The position numbers and the translations under genes were made by a program. This document shows, in pieces, positions 17,601-31,335 of a DNA stretch of 64,000 nt (the stretch's first letter is position 1; every line of letters starts with the position of its first letter). The stretch is from the NCBI GenBank assembly GCA_964035795.1, contig OZ038325.1, forward strand, positions 8,379,698-8,443,697, written 5' to 3'. Under the pieces are notes generated by a model. That model did no database searches. It was not told the origin of the DNA and was given only the letters and a program-made list of their open reading frames with translations. The DNA is from Pterobdella sp. o SKG-2022 (Eukaryota > Annelida > Clitellata > Hirudinida > Piscicolidae).

Positions 17601-18813
17601 AAAAGTTCGAGTCTTTGTAGAAGTCTTGGATGCTATCTTCATAATCATCTGTTTTGTTACGGTTCAAAACACACTTTCCCGCCACAAGTTCAAAATCAGG
17701 GTGGCAAAACAGTGTCTTGCAGTTGTTTAACCTTGAAAAGGGGTCAAAGACTTGACCCACATTTTTGCACTGACCCAGATTAATGTAGTACACCTCGCCG
17801 ATGCTCCTGGAGACAACAGCAGTAGAGGTGCTAAGATCATAGGTCGTCATGAAGGCGCTGAATGATCTGCCCTTATCTCGGTCATCAAAGTACTCGAAGT
17901 CGAACTGGTAGGATTCCGATTTGGTGTCGAAGCAAGAGGTTTGTTTTTCGTCTGCTCCATTGCATTTGGCGCAGTGTTTGTTCTTGAAAGTGGTGTTGCC
18001 TTGGTACACGTACGACGTGGTTTGAGCCTCCTCACACAACCTCTTTTCGATTGATTGAGGCCAGTAATGAGGGCAAGAAGATATGTGTTTTTTGCATTTG
18101 CGAGGAAAAGTGTCGGTGGGAGGTCGAAGTTCAGTGCGGCATCTGACCTTACGGAGAAAAGCTTCCAGAGAGGCAAACGATTTGAACTCTCCCTTGAGGG
18201 CTTCCGCATGGAACCCTGAACCTAAGGGACATGATCTCACAATCTGCCAGAACTTCAGCTCCTCGGCCCCTCCGTTGCACAGAGCACAATACGCGTTTTT
18301 GAAGGTGATTCCCTGTTTGGAGACGAGGATGTCGAAAAACAAGTCTTTGAACCAGGCCAGTTCACATCGTTGTCTCACAAACTGATCATGATAATCATAA
18401 GGGCATTTATCCACCACGTAGAACTCCGCACTGCTTTCGACCAAGTTGAGGCGCTGACACGAGACTTGGTGTGGTTGGATAGAGGGGAGGTCTGGGGGCA
18501 GGGCATCAAAGAGAATTGGAGCATCGGAGCAACAGTCATGGAAGGTGGTGCAGAGATGGTCGCAGTGACAGTTACGGGCACTGAAGGGCAGATCAAGAAA
18601 GAAACACACGCTTCTGTCTGCGCATGTTGCCCTCTTTCCGGTCTCCCTGTAGTACTCCTTCATCGCCTCCAACTCATCTTCTTCCGGTGCCAGGTTGTAG
18701 TTCGCAAATGGGTCTTCGTAATCGGCGTCCGTGGTTTCTGCTGCGGTGAAAACTGCCAGACAGACCAAAAATAAAAAGGTAAATTTCATTAACATTCCAA
18801 CAGTCATTATCAA
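14601..18813 (-). CDS. Seven-TM receptor with somatomedin-B and CNG-type cysteine ectodomain
   Basis: Probable cell-surface G-protein-coupled receptor. Exons: 18813-15562, 15387-15187 and 15053-14601 (stop), joining in phase. Signal peptide about residues 8-25 ('MKFTFLFLVCLAVFTAA'). SMB domain about 64-119 ('CADRSVC', 'NCHCDHLC', 'HDCC', eight-Cys pattern). Two similar modules end in 'FKNAYCALCNG' (about 171-181) and 'FKNKHCAKCNG'. A long stalk of Thr runs, acidic runs and Asn/Lys follows. Seven hydrophobic segments: three before 15562, one in the middle exon ('TISFVVPLIFVVPSLILDLA') and three in the last exon. The SMB plus CALCNG arrangement resembles orphan secretin/adhesion-like receptors of marine invertebrates; I see no GAIN or GPS motif. 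Bases 15905-15990 look like an intron but stay open, and removing exactly that stretch would shift the frame before TM1. Ligand unknown. A TATATAA box lies about 140 bp upstream. Confidence 0.82.
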
Positions 18814-18950
18814 TCAAAACACAAAATCCTTTTTGGAACTTAATCACTAGTTCAAGCTAAACATACCAAGCACAACTAAAATATCGTCAACTCGAAGTCA
18901 ACAAAGAGATAAAGTTTCTGAAGCAAAACAGAGCTATAAGGCCTACCACC

Positions 18951-18957
18951 TTATATA
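18951..18957 (-). promoter_or_regulatory. TATA box of the SMB receptor gene
   Basis: On the minus strand the sequence reads TATATAAGG, 138 bp upstream of the first ATG (18813), consistent with a 5' UTR of about 110 bases. Confidence 0.55.
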
Positions 18958-20080
18958 CCTCTCTCTTCCCCCACATCTCACCACCCACCCATCTCTCCAT
19001 GCCACTTGGTGAGTATATGACTATAAAGCATAGTAATGTATTATTTTATATATACAGGTATTGTATTATATGCAAATAATATTATATTTTTTATCATTAT
19101 CACTGCTTTTTCTCTATCTCGATGTTTTATCTGAGATTATAGACATAATCTCATCATAAAAATAGGGTCTTATTATTATTTCATTGTCGAACTTTTTTAT
19201 ACTCATTATCATTTTTTAATATTATTTTTTTATTATATTTTGGTTCAAGTCGTACTCTAGTTTTTTCTTATTTTTTGAATGATTTTTTTACGATTATGGT
19301 TTTTCTTATGAGCATTCCCATAGACCCGACCGCATTTTGAGTCATATTTTTTAAACATACCTGTATTTTTATTTTTGAGTTTCATCATTTCAGCAGTTTC
19401 TTTTGAAAGCCGCGCTATATAAATTAACTAAATTCATCCATATAAAAATTAAACGTTATATAAAGCAACTTTTATCCACTCATATATATTCATATATATG
19501 TATGCACCAGACTAATTTATTTATTTCCTTATTAAATAATTTATTATTTCTTTTATTAACAATCTATTATCACTTCTACCAATAATTTTTCACTGCTTTT
19601 CAATCTTCTATGTTTCCCACATTATTTCATTAAAAAATAATTCTCTTATAAATTCTCAAACACTCACAAACATCAACACACCAACAATAAATGGTTGTTT
19701 CTACTTTGACTCTTCAATGCACGCTATTACAAAACACTGTGGCTTTAAACCTTCATTGGGCCTGATGATGATGGGGTGGTGATGATGATGAAGAAGATGA
19801 TGATGAATTGAGAAGCTTCATTGTGGCTCTCAATTCTTTATCATATTTCCTCTTCAGTAGAATATCCATGTTGCTGAGTCTACTTGCTTTCATGCCTTTT
19901 TTTTAATTTGTTTTCATTACTCATCGCCATGTCAGCTTCCAAGTTCATTTGATTCTCAGTGCGATGATGAATTTAAACGATTCATAATGAAATTCTTTTC
20001 AAAAACTTTCTATGGAGTAAACCTCACCAACTTCAATGAGTCTATCAAAAACATTGATTCTATTTTTAAATTCTTTCTTC

Positions 20081-20215
20081 ACTCCAGCTTCAACCTCTCT
20101 TTCACTCCAGCTTCAATTTCTCCTTCACTCCAGCTTCAACCCTTCCTTCACTCCAGTTTCAACCTCTCCTTCACTCCAGCTTCAACCTCTCCTTCATTCC
20201 AGCTTCAATTTCTTC
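20081..20215. repeat. 23-bp minisatellite, about six copies
   Basis: The unit 'ttcactccagcttcaacctc' plus three bases repeats with few substitutions. Because 23 is not a multiple of three, the overlapping ORF (19987-20295) cycles through frames, which argues against coding. Confidence 0.8.
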
Positions 20216-22589
20216 CATTAATTTTACCTCCATATTCCTCCATTAAATCCACTCATTTCTCAATGCAAACGAACTTGAGTTCCTCATCTGATTAAAAACA
20301 ACAAGCGCGTGGATTAACAGCATGGAGCTTCTAAATAGAGGTGGTAATGGGATTGAGAGTTCATTAGAAATATTGTTGTGAAACTGCATGAGAACTGGTG
20401 CAACTAACTATAACGCAATCATGGATGTAAGGATGAATGTAGCTTGGAAAATTTTCATTTTGACGTGTGAAATGAGGCTGTTGATGATATTAAATAAGTT
20501 AATTTTTGTTATTACCTTTTATTATTAGTTGATAAATTTATTTTAAAAACATGAATTATCATTATTATTATTTCATTACTATTTATATTAATAAATTTCA
20601 AAATAGCTCTTCATTTCTCTCCTTCATAATCCTTCTGATTTGCTGTCAATAACAAACATTCCAAAACGATACATTGCTTTGAGAGCAGCTCCAAGAAAAA
20701 TTAACAGAAGTAAAATAAACTAACAGAAGTTATTGGAAATGTATCATTTATGATGGGATAATTTGGACGACAATGTGATGATAATAATGGTGATGATGAT
20801 GTAGCAGATAATGATGATGATGATAATGTAGTTGACAGTGATGATGATGATGGAGGTGATGATGATGATGAATATATTGAGATGATGGTGATGATGATGA
20901 TAATGTAGATGATGAAGAGATTGCAGATGATGATAATGACGTTATACAGGATAGCAAAACTAACTCAGCAGCTGGCTTGACCCATTTTGAATTCTCTGAA
21001 AATGATGTATGCTTATAACTCATAAAAAATGAAATGAAGAATAAAAAATAGAAAATTAATAACCAAAATAATAATTAATTACTGAAGCATAGAAGAAGAG
21101 TTAAAAAAATAGAATGAGAATAAAAATATATATTAAGTGGGAATAAAAAACAATCAGAAAAAAAAATAAGAAAAAATGAGAATAATAAAATTTAAAAAAA
21201 AATATATAAGAAAAACGTTAAGATAAGAATATGAAAGAATAACTTGAAGAAACTAATAATAGAAATAATAATGATAATAAAAATAAGAGAAACAATAAGA
21301 TAGAAAAATAGATGTAATAAGATGGAAGAGACTTGGAAATCATAATTGTGGGTCAAGGCTTGAGTTAGCAAATACCTCGGTGAAAATATATGTTTTGATT
21401 ATTATTTCTATTATTATTAGTATTATTTTTTTATAGTTCGGTATTTTATATATTCACAGTAGAATTTTTTATGTTTTTTATTTGTTTTGTTTTTTTTTTA
21501 TTGTTTGTTTTATTTATTTTTTTCTTTTTCATGAGAGGTTAATTAAGTTTAAAACCGCTATTCAATGTTCCGCCAAGTTTCATAACTTTATCATATTTTC
21601 TCACCTTTTCATAATTATATTCTTATTATTTGAAAATTGTTTTAACCTTTTTTGATATTACTATCAGCAATTTCTATTGTTTCTCTTCTTTTTCCGGTAT
21701 TCAATAATTTTTTTTTCAACAAATTTGAAATGGTTTTTATATTTCATTGATTTTTTTTATTTGTTTTTTTTTATTATTTTTTAAAAACTATTTTTATTAT
21801 TATTCTCATTATTTTTGTGGCTTCTTTATTGGTTTTTCAACCGAGTAGTGGTTAACCGTTTTTTTTTCAAATAACCCACCAATAAATGAAGAAACTCTTT
21901 TGTGCTTTTTTGATAAAATTACATATTCAAAATTTCCACTAGTTTTTCTAAGTATTTTCAAAATTATGGCATTGTACATTGTATCTTCATGAATTTAAAT
22001 TTTTTTATATTTTTTATAGTTCAAACAAAAGTTTAAGAAACGTATTGATAAAAAAGTGATTGCTAGATAAAAATCAATTTCCTCCATAGCAAAGATAAAA
22101 TATCATATATTCAATCTGTGATTTCATATCTTTCCAGGTTACCTGTGTGCTATTTGCGCTTTTTATTATTTATTTTTTTATATAATTTTTTTTATTTTGC
22201 CAATTTTTCTCTACATTATTTTTCTAATTTCTCTACATTCACTCATCTATCAATCCATCTAACTATATATCATTATCCATTATCTACTTAGTAACTAATC
22301 CACCAACCATACATCCATTGTCATTCCAGCAATCCGTTTAGCGTTCTACCTCATCCATCCATCCATCCATTCATCTGTTTCATCCATTTATTTATTCATT
22401 CGTCTCATCCATCCATCCGTTTAATTCATCCATTTATTTGTCTGTCAATTTATCGATCCATCATCAAACCATACATCCATCCATCCGTTTATTCATCCGC
22501 TCATCTATTCATCTATCCTCACTCTTCAGTTTATTGGTAACTCAAGAAGTATAATAGCATTGATGTTTATAGGACCATTATAATAAGAA

Positions 22590-22760
22590 GAAAAGGAGGA
22601 GGAGAAAGAAGAGATGGAAAAAGAAGAAGAAGAAGAGTAGGAGGAGGAAGAAGAGATGGAAAAAGAAGAGGAAGAGGAGAAGGATGAGGAAAAAGAAGAG
22701 GAAAAGGAGGAGGAAAAGGAGGAAAAAAAGGAGGAAGAAGAGGAAGAAAGAAAGTATAAG
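22590..22760. repeat. Polypurine (GGA/GAA) tract
   Basis: About 170 bases of almost uninterrupted A/G on the plus strand, such as 'gaagaagaagaagagtagga'. Its composition could favour triplex DNA. Confidence 0.75.
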
Positions 22761-23239
22761 AAAAAGATAAAAAATTCAAAAAAAAACACAATGATGATGG
22801 AGGTCATGGCAATTAGAATAACGATAATCAAAGCGGTGAATTATGGTGATATAAATAAAAATTGGAACAATTAAAAAATACTTTACATAGATAGGTGGGT
22901 GAATGTTTGAGTGGGTGAATGAATAGATAGATGGATGATTGGCTGGGTGAATGGCTGGAGGAATGAATGGTAGATGGATGAATAGATAAATAAGTAAAAT
23001 AATCAATAAGAAGATACAGGAATGAATAGATGGCTAATTAGAAAAAGAAGCATGGCTGGAGAGAGGAATTAGAAAACTGTTGAAATGGTGCACAGATAGA
23101 TGGATAACTGACAGAGATGAATGAGGATATAATTGAAGGGGTAAAATTGGAAACAATAAATGAATGGAAAAAAAAAACGAAAAACCAGTGTTTGATGGCT
23201 CGTAGGGGGTAGTCAAAAGTGATGGATGGATGATAAACA

Positions 23240-23252
23240 GATAGATAGATAA

Positions 23253-23337
<85 letters not shown>

Positions 23338-23356
23338 CAGATAGATAGATAGATAA

Positions 23357-23425
<69 letters not shown>

Positions 23426-23444
23426 CAGATAGATAGATAGATAA

Positions 23445-23542
<98 letters not shown>

Positions 23543-23590
23543 GGACAGATAAATAGACAGATAGATGAATAGATAGATAGATAGATAGGT
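23240..23590. repeat. (GATA)n microsatellite
   Basis: About 350 bases of GATA/ATAG with rare GACA or AATA variants. The Tyr-Leu-Ser-Ile repeat ORFs on the minus strand are its translations. Confidence 0.95.
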
Positions 23591-25049
23591 GGGTAAATGA
23601 ATGGATGGATATAAACTAAAAAATAAATGAGCAAATAAAAGACATAGAGGTGTGATGGGATGATGGATGGATGGAGTTGAGTGGATGAGTGATAATGAAG
23701 GAGTGTTGATGGCTTTAGAACTTGCCACAATCATTATCATCATCACCATCTTCTTAGTCATCATCATCATCATTAACAATAACAGAACTTTTCCGATGAG
23801 TTGAATTGATTTAAAAGTTAATTGATAAAACTAAATAATTAATCAAGAAAAAAGATTATTATTAAAGAAGCTGAATAATAATTACAATAATAACAATAAT
23901 ATTATTTTTATTTTTATTATTACTAGTAGTAGTACTACTGATGATAATAACTTCATGCTATATTTTTATGGTAAGACTGCTCTTATTGAAAAAACAGTTC
24001 CCATAAGTTCCTTCAGATATTCCTCAAAACTAAAATTTATTCTTTTGGAAACATATGTCCCTAATACATTAAATAATTTTCGAAAAAAAATAAAAAATAA
24101 AAAATTTTAGAAAAAAAAAAAACAATACAAATTCAAAAATTTCGGAACAATAATAACAAAAACAATAAAAATAATGATAAGATAATAAGCACTTTTCATC
24201 CTCATCATTATCCGCTTGAACAATGCTTCAACTTAATCAAAATCATATTTATAGACAATTTCAGAAACACAGTAATAATAATAATATTGATAATAATAAT
24301 AATAATTTTTTTTTTTAATTTAATAAGCATTTAATTATGCTCTGCATCTCAGAAGTAGATTATTTCAGTTTGAAATTATGATGAAAAAGATTATTATAAT
24401 GATAGATAATCTTGTTAATGATAAAAATACAAATAATAAAACTAATAAAAAAAATAAAATAATAAAAGATGGAAGGTAAATGCATTTTCTTAGTTCATGT
24501 GTGGATGTATGTGTCGAAAGTTTGTTTTTAATATCCCACACACACACATACATACAACCACACATACATACAAACACACACACATACAACCACACATATA
24601 AATTGTATCAAAACAAAATAAAAGAATTACAAATGGACAGAGGTTTCATACATAGTCATATGAAGAAAAACTAAGTGGCAACATTGTTTTACTCATACTA
24701 TGTGTGAGTGTGTGTGTTTATGTGTCTGTTTGTGTGTGTTCGTGTTTATTTTATGCATGTGTGTGTTTTTGGGTAAGTTTGTGTGTTTTTATGTGTGTTT
24801 ATGTGTTTTGGAAGAATTTTAAGGCTAGAGGTATCTTTTAATGAGAATAGTAATGGTAAACACACATACAATATGAGAAGAAAACAACAAACACATGAAT
24901 CATTATTGGAACTGATATATACACATATTGACATTAGTACAGAAAAACATATGTGCAGACACACACATACATACAAACGCACATAATTATAAAAACAGAA
25001 ACATACATAATCAAACGCATAAAAAAAATCAAAAAAAAATTATAAATAC

Positions 25050-25200
<151 letters not shown>

Positions 25201-28200
25201 ACACTAAAACACACAACATCACGTAGGGAATAAGTTACAGAAGTGTGGTAAAGAGATTTGTAGTTATGTGCTCATGTGTGTGTTGGACATCTTACTTTTG
25301 TCTTTTATACATTTGAAATTTTTTCTTTGTATGCCATTTTGTATCTCTAATTTGTTGTTTTGCTTGTATGTTCTTTATGTGTGTATGTGTTATCATTTGT
25401 TTTTCTTGTATTAATACATGAATGTGTTTTTGTATATGTGTGCTGTACTTTACGTTTTTACGTAACTAATAAAACTATATCATTCTTAAAACTTCTTGGA
25501 TTAAATACCCCTATAATAAACTTCGTAAATTATTATTATTATTATTACTATTATTATTATTTTTATTATTACTTTTATCCACATAACTAATAACCCTATA
25601 TCCTTTAACTCCTAAGCATATTTTTCTTACTAAAAATATTAAAAAATATCTGTGCTTTTTAAACACCTTGAGCATCATTGTGTGTGTCGTTAACTACATA
25701 TATGTTTATGTGTGACCGATGTGAATGGTAATAAATTCTCAAAGCACAAAATTATCATTGTGATCCGTGATTGCACATTTAATTATGTGGTTTGGGTGTG
25801 TTTATGTGTATATTTGAAATTTTCTGTGTGTAGCTGGAGTTTGTGTATGTCTGTGTGTGTGTGTTTATGTGTGAGGTTTTCTCTGTATTTTTAAATTTAT
25901 GTGTCTTAGTGTGTTTTGTTTAGATAAAGGTAAAGAGTTCTTCAGATACTTCATATAATAATACTTGAACACACATCCATAAGTGTGTTGTGCGTGCATG
26001 AAACTTTTCCCACTCGGGCATGAGTGCTACTTTGTATTGTATTGTGTGTTTTTGTGTGTATTTAATACCTTGTTTTTTGTGTGTCTATGTGTCTATCTGT
26101 CTGTTTTGTTTGTGTGTGCTTATTGTTTGAGTGATAACTTTTTGTATGTATGTGCGTTTTTTTGAATTTTTTAAAATTATTTAATTAACTTTTGGTTTAA
26201 GTGTGAGATTGTTGTTTATGTGTTGCATATTATAAGATAGTGGTTGTGTTTAAAGACCTCAAAAATGTAACAACTGTTAGAATGGGGTCATTAATACCAC
26301 TTAGACTTTTATTTATGATTATTATTTTTATTATATTTCATTAATACTATTGTTACTATGGCAATTATGTGATGAAAAAGCACTACGGTTTATGCAAGAT
26401 TGAGAAAAATACAGCTACAAAAAAACACACACACACACACCCACCCACACTCTCCCCTCCTCCCCACACACGCACACAAACACACACACACACACACCCA
26501 CTAAATCAAACCACCGTTGCTAGCATCCCCCATCAACTTCTTGTTAACTCCGAGGAGCCTGGTTTGATGTTTATAGGGTGTTATATAGATTTAATTAATT
26601 ATTGTTATGGTATTTAAATTATCATTATTATTATTATTATTAAGAATGAGAAAAATAAAATTATTATTAATAACAATAATAATAATAATAACCTCGTAGA
26701 TTATTTTTATTATTATTGTTATTAATAATAAAAATAAAATAAAAATGAAGAATTGATAAAAAAATAATTTGTTAATAGCAATAAATAATTATTTTAGTTC
26801 AACAGGTAAATCATAACATGAAGATTATGAAGGAGAAGATGGTGAAAAAAGAGAGGATGAAGATGGCGATGATGATAAGTATTTCAACATTTTTATCATT
26901 TCTTTACATTTTAAAATATAATTTTATATAATGTAACGAAAAATATCAAATAAGTAGAATTTTTAACACATTTAATACACACGATGTCTCCGAAAAATTT
27001 TACATAAGATTTCTTTTTGAATATCTTTTTCAATTTAATCCTATGTACTTATTTTATTTATAAATTATCCCTTAATATTAATATTAGAATGATGAGATGC
27101 ACCGATACCATTCCAAAGATGTCCGAAAGTTTGCATGAAATTTTTTTTTCCTATGACTCACTCTCCATCATAACTGAAATAATAAAAATAATAATATTTT
27201 ACTAGAATAATAACAATAAGAATAATATTTTTCATGAAAAAATAACAATAATCCTTTTTTCGATGCTGGAAAACAATAAAAATATAATTTTTGATAACAC
27301 TAAAACAATTAAACAATTATTTAGTAATGATGATAATATATTAGGATAAAAATATATAAAAAAATAGACATAGTATGAGTAATAAAATATAATGTATGGA
27401 ATAGTACTAGTTATATAAAAAAAAAAAAACAATAAAAAAAAAAATTAAAATTTGTAAAATGTTATTATTCTTTTTATTCTTACAGCGTTTTCGAACTGTT
27501 TTTTTCCATTGGTTTGAATGATTCTTTGTTAGTTTTTTTAACAGCAAAACGAGGTAGAAGTTAGATACATGTACCCTCAAGCAAATATGATTTCGATAAA
27601 TTCAAGCTTGTTATTAAGCTTTTGAATACTTCTTGCTTGCGCGATATTATAATAATATTTTTAAAAGTGAAATCCATAAATTGTTAAAAAAATAAAAAAA
27701 AATAGAAATAGTGAATTATTTTTCAAAACATAGAATAGTATTTTTTTATATAAATATTGAAAAAATGTTGATAAAAAAATAACAAAAATAACAAAAATCT
27801 AATTATTATTATTTATATTATTAGAAAAGATTTCCGGATTACCAGGTTATGCAAACACCTTTGAAAATATGTTATCTAATGTGGTTTTAACATTAAAAAA
27901 CACGAGTCTAAAATGGTTATTAAAAAAAACAAAAAAAATAAGCTAATTTTGTTGTGTTTCTGATAAAAATGGCAATTTTAGCCTGTATTTAAAAAGATTT
28001 CTCCATTAATCTTTCATAAATCCCATTTTTTTATATTATTATGAGTTAGTTAAGTATTTTAATAATATTGTGTTCAATGTTTTTTTATTATATTGCATGA
28101 ATATATTATTTAGTTGTTGACATATTCATTTAAATAGTTTGCTGTAAATCCTATTCAATAATTACTAAGTAGTTTTTTTTGGTTCTCATATTTTTTTTTG

Positions 28201-28465
28201 CAAAATTTGAAAGCAGAATGAAGTATTTGAAATAAAAAAAGTTAAAGATGAAATATTCTTAAAGAATATTATTATTATAGAATTATTATTAATATAATTA
28301 ATTAATAAATTTTTTAAATTTTATTTTTATAATAATAAAAATTTTTTTTTTTTTGGAAATTTTTAAACTCAGAATGAATTTGAAGTTTAAACTAATTATT
28401 TCTAAATTTTAAAGTTTAAGCTAACGTCGAAGTTCACATTTAACGTAAACTTCTATGGAGCGAAT

Positions 28466-31292
28466 ATGAGCGAGATAAAAGTCTTGCAAAAATTACGGGA
28501 AGTTTTCAAACATGAAACATTTAAATCTAAACTTCAAAAAGAAGCAATAATGGCTGTAATTAAAGGTTTGTAAAAACTTTTAAAGCATTTTTTCATGAGC
28601 CATGTCATCAGCTTCAACCAATATCACAAATTACAACTCGTCAACAAACTTTTTTTATACAAATATACAATTCAAAAATTTTCACTAACATTTCAATTTA
28701 TACAAATACATCGCTCCCAGGCAGTTCAGACATCTACATCAGCTTGCCCACAGGAGCAGGAAAGTCCTTGTGCTACCAACTTCCCATTGTTGTCTCAGGT
28801 TGGTGTTGTGTTTGAGGATTTCATTGTTGTGTCAAGTTGGGTTGTGTTCAAAATATTTATATAAGATATGGTTCATGTTGTGTTCCAGATATTTCAATAA
28901 AACATTTTCATAATTATCTATAAGTTTTTTTTATGTATCTTTGTTACTAAATGTATCTGTTAATGGTATTTTTTTAGTCTTAAATCCATTCATATTTACA
29001 CTATTCAAAGTTGTTTCAGGCCATAAAACATAATAATCAGTTACCACAAACCACAACAGGCAAGTTAGGATTGGTCGTTTCACCATTGCTGGCTCTGATT
29101 CATGACCAAGTGGAACATATGCGAGCCTTGAACATCCGAGCCTATTCCTTTACCTCAAAAACTCCTGCTGAGCAAAAGAACTTTGTGAGTTTGTGTGTTA
29201 TGATGATGTAAAGTTTTTTATATAGTGAAAATTTTTAAAGATTTAAAAAAGTTTTAGTTAAATTAATTTTATAGATAAAAAATTTTTTTTTATAGTAAAT
29301 ATAAGTTTTTCTAATACATTATAAATATAAAATCTAAAACAGATTTTAAAAGATCTAACAAGCAAAAAACCTAGTATCCAAATGCTGTACATAACCCCAG
29401 AACGAACTGCTACTCCATCCTTCACCACCCTAGCATCCAACCTCACCAAACACAATCTCATCTCCTACCTCGTAATTGATGAAGCTCACTGCATTTCTCA
29501 CTGGGGACATGACTTCCGACCCGACTATCTCAAACTCGGATCTTTCCGGAAACATCTGGGCAACATACCCTGTGTGGCTCTAACTGCTACCGCCACTAAA
29601 CAAGTGGTGGGAGATATCTGTAAGAATCTCAACTTTGGAAAATATCTCACCTTTAAGACCCCTTGTTTTCGGAAGAACCTTTATTATCAGGTTTGCTAAA
29701 TATTTCAATCACAGGTTTTAGTATTAGCATCATTAATAGTGAATGAGTGATAATATGTGCCATTGTCATTTGTGGTTGAGGGTGCACAGATACTTATCTA
29801 TTTCTATTTATCTAGCGGTCTATATATTTATTTTTTGCTGTTGATAATTATACCTTTCTAAAGTTCAAACCATCATTCAATAATCACATTAACAATCTGA
29901 GTCATAAATAATAATATTGAACCACAGGTGAAGTTCAAAGAGTTACTGACTCAATCATCATCATCATCATTACTTTCAGGGGCTGAGGAAGACCTGGTGA
30001 TGTTTGCTAAAGAAATGCTTGAAGAGGTGTTTATCTATCTGCCTATCTTTTTAGCTATTTGTTCTATCATCTTTCTATGTCTTTCTACTCAACTTTATTT
30101 ATCAGGGCTTATAATTATATATATTTCTTAGCAACGTCGCCTAGTTTTTGTTCATAACATTTCCAATCTTTTCACAGGGCAGTGGCATAATATACTGCAG
30201 AACAAAGCAGAAATGCGAGGAACTAGCAGACAGCCTATCAGATAATGGGGTCTATGCAGCAGCCTATCACGGTGGACTTAAAGGCGACCTGAGAGCCAAA
30301 GTGCAAAATGATTGGCTACAAGGCAAAGTCAAAGTTGTTGTGGCTACAATATCTTTTGGAATGGGTGTTGATAAAGCAGATGTAAGGTGGGTGGTTTGTG
30401 GGGAGGTGGTGGGATTAGCTTAAAATGGTTATTAGTATTAACTTTCTCAATAGATTCCTTATATTTAGTATAATCATCCTTGTTTATCGTCTTTCTAGTC
30501 TCATTTTATAGGGTGGGATGATGTTAGGGATTGGTATATTATTATTGGGAAAATTCTAGTACAATATTATTATTGGGAGAATCAGGAAGCTTGTTATTCA
30601 GTACATTATCTTCACAATGCTAGAATCATAGGCATTATTGGACCTTCTTCATAAATGACACAACCTTCTCCAGGTTCGTGGTACACTGGGACATCCCGAA
30701 GAGCATGGCTGCTTACTATCAGGAAACTGGCAGAGCTGGTATGGGTGTCTACATTTATGGTTTTGTATTTTCCTGTGTCTGTTTATGTTTGCTTTTATAG
30801 CTTTGTATTTATTTTTGTGTGATTTTGTTTTTTTTTTTTTTATTTTGTTGAGTGATAATAATACTTTATTATTCTTTTTATTGTTATTATTATTCACCCA
30901 GGCAGGGATGGTAAGTTATCCCACTGCATCTTGTATTACAGCTGTAAGGACAAAAATACTCTCGAATTCCTTATAAGACAACAGTTGTCTTCTGCTAAAG
31001 TATGTTATGGGTCATAATAATAAGAATAATAATAATAATAACAATAATAATAAAATATTCTTTTTGAGATTATTATTATCAAAAACCCACCACCATAGGA
31101 CAAGAGTAAAGAGAGGGATGAGGGAAGTATAAAGGGATTCGAGGCTCTCATTAATATGGTCCAAGTGCCCCAGTCTGTTGATTGCTGTTTTTATTTTATT
31201 TTTTTTTGTTATTTTTTTAATTGTTTTTGTTGTGTTTATTTTTTTTCTTTTGGTTCTTTGAATTATGTTTTTTAATATTATTCTCAAATTCC

Positions 31293-31335
<43 letters not shown>

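Noticed and set aside
19987..20295. 102-residue ORF across the 23-bp minisatellite
   Set aside because: The repeat unit is not a multiple of three, so the protein repeat is scrambled, as expected for non-coding DNA.
20748..21023. Ser/His-rich minus-strand ORF
   Set aside because: It arises from ATG/GAT triplet repeats and has no recognisable domain.
23038..23779. Long Tyr-Leu-Ser-Ile repeat ORFs (188-230 residues)
   Set aside because: Frames of the GATA microsatellite, open only because the repeat lacks stops on that strand.
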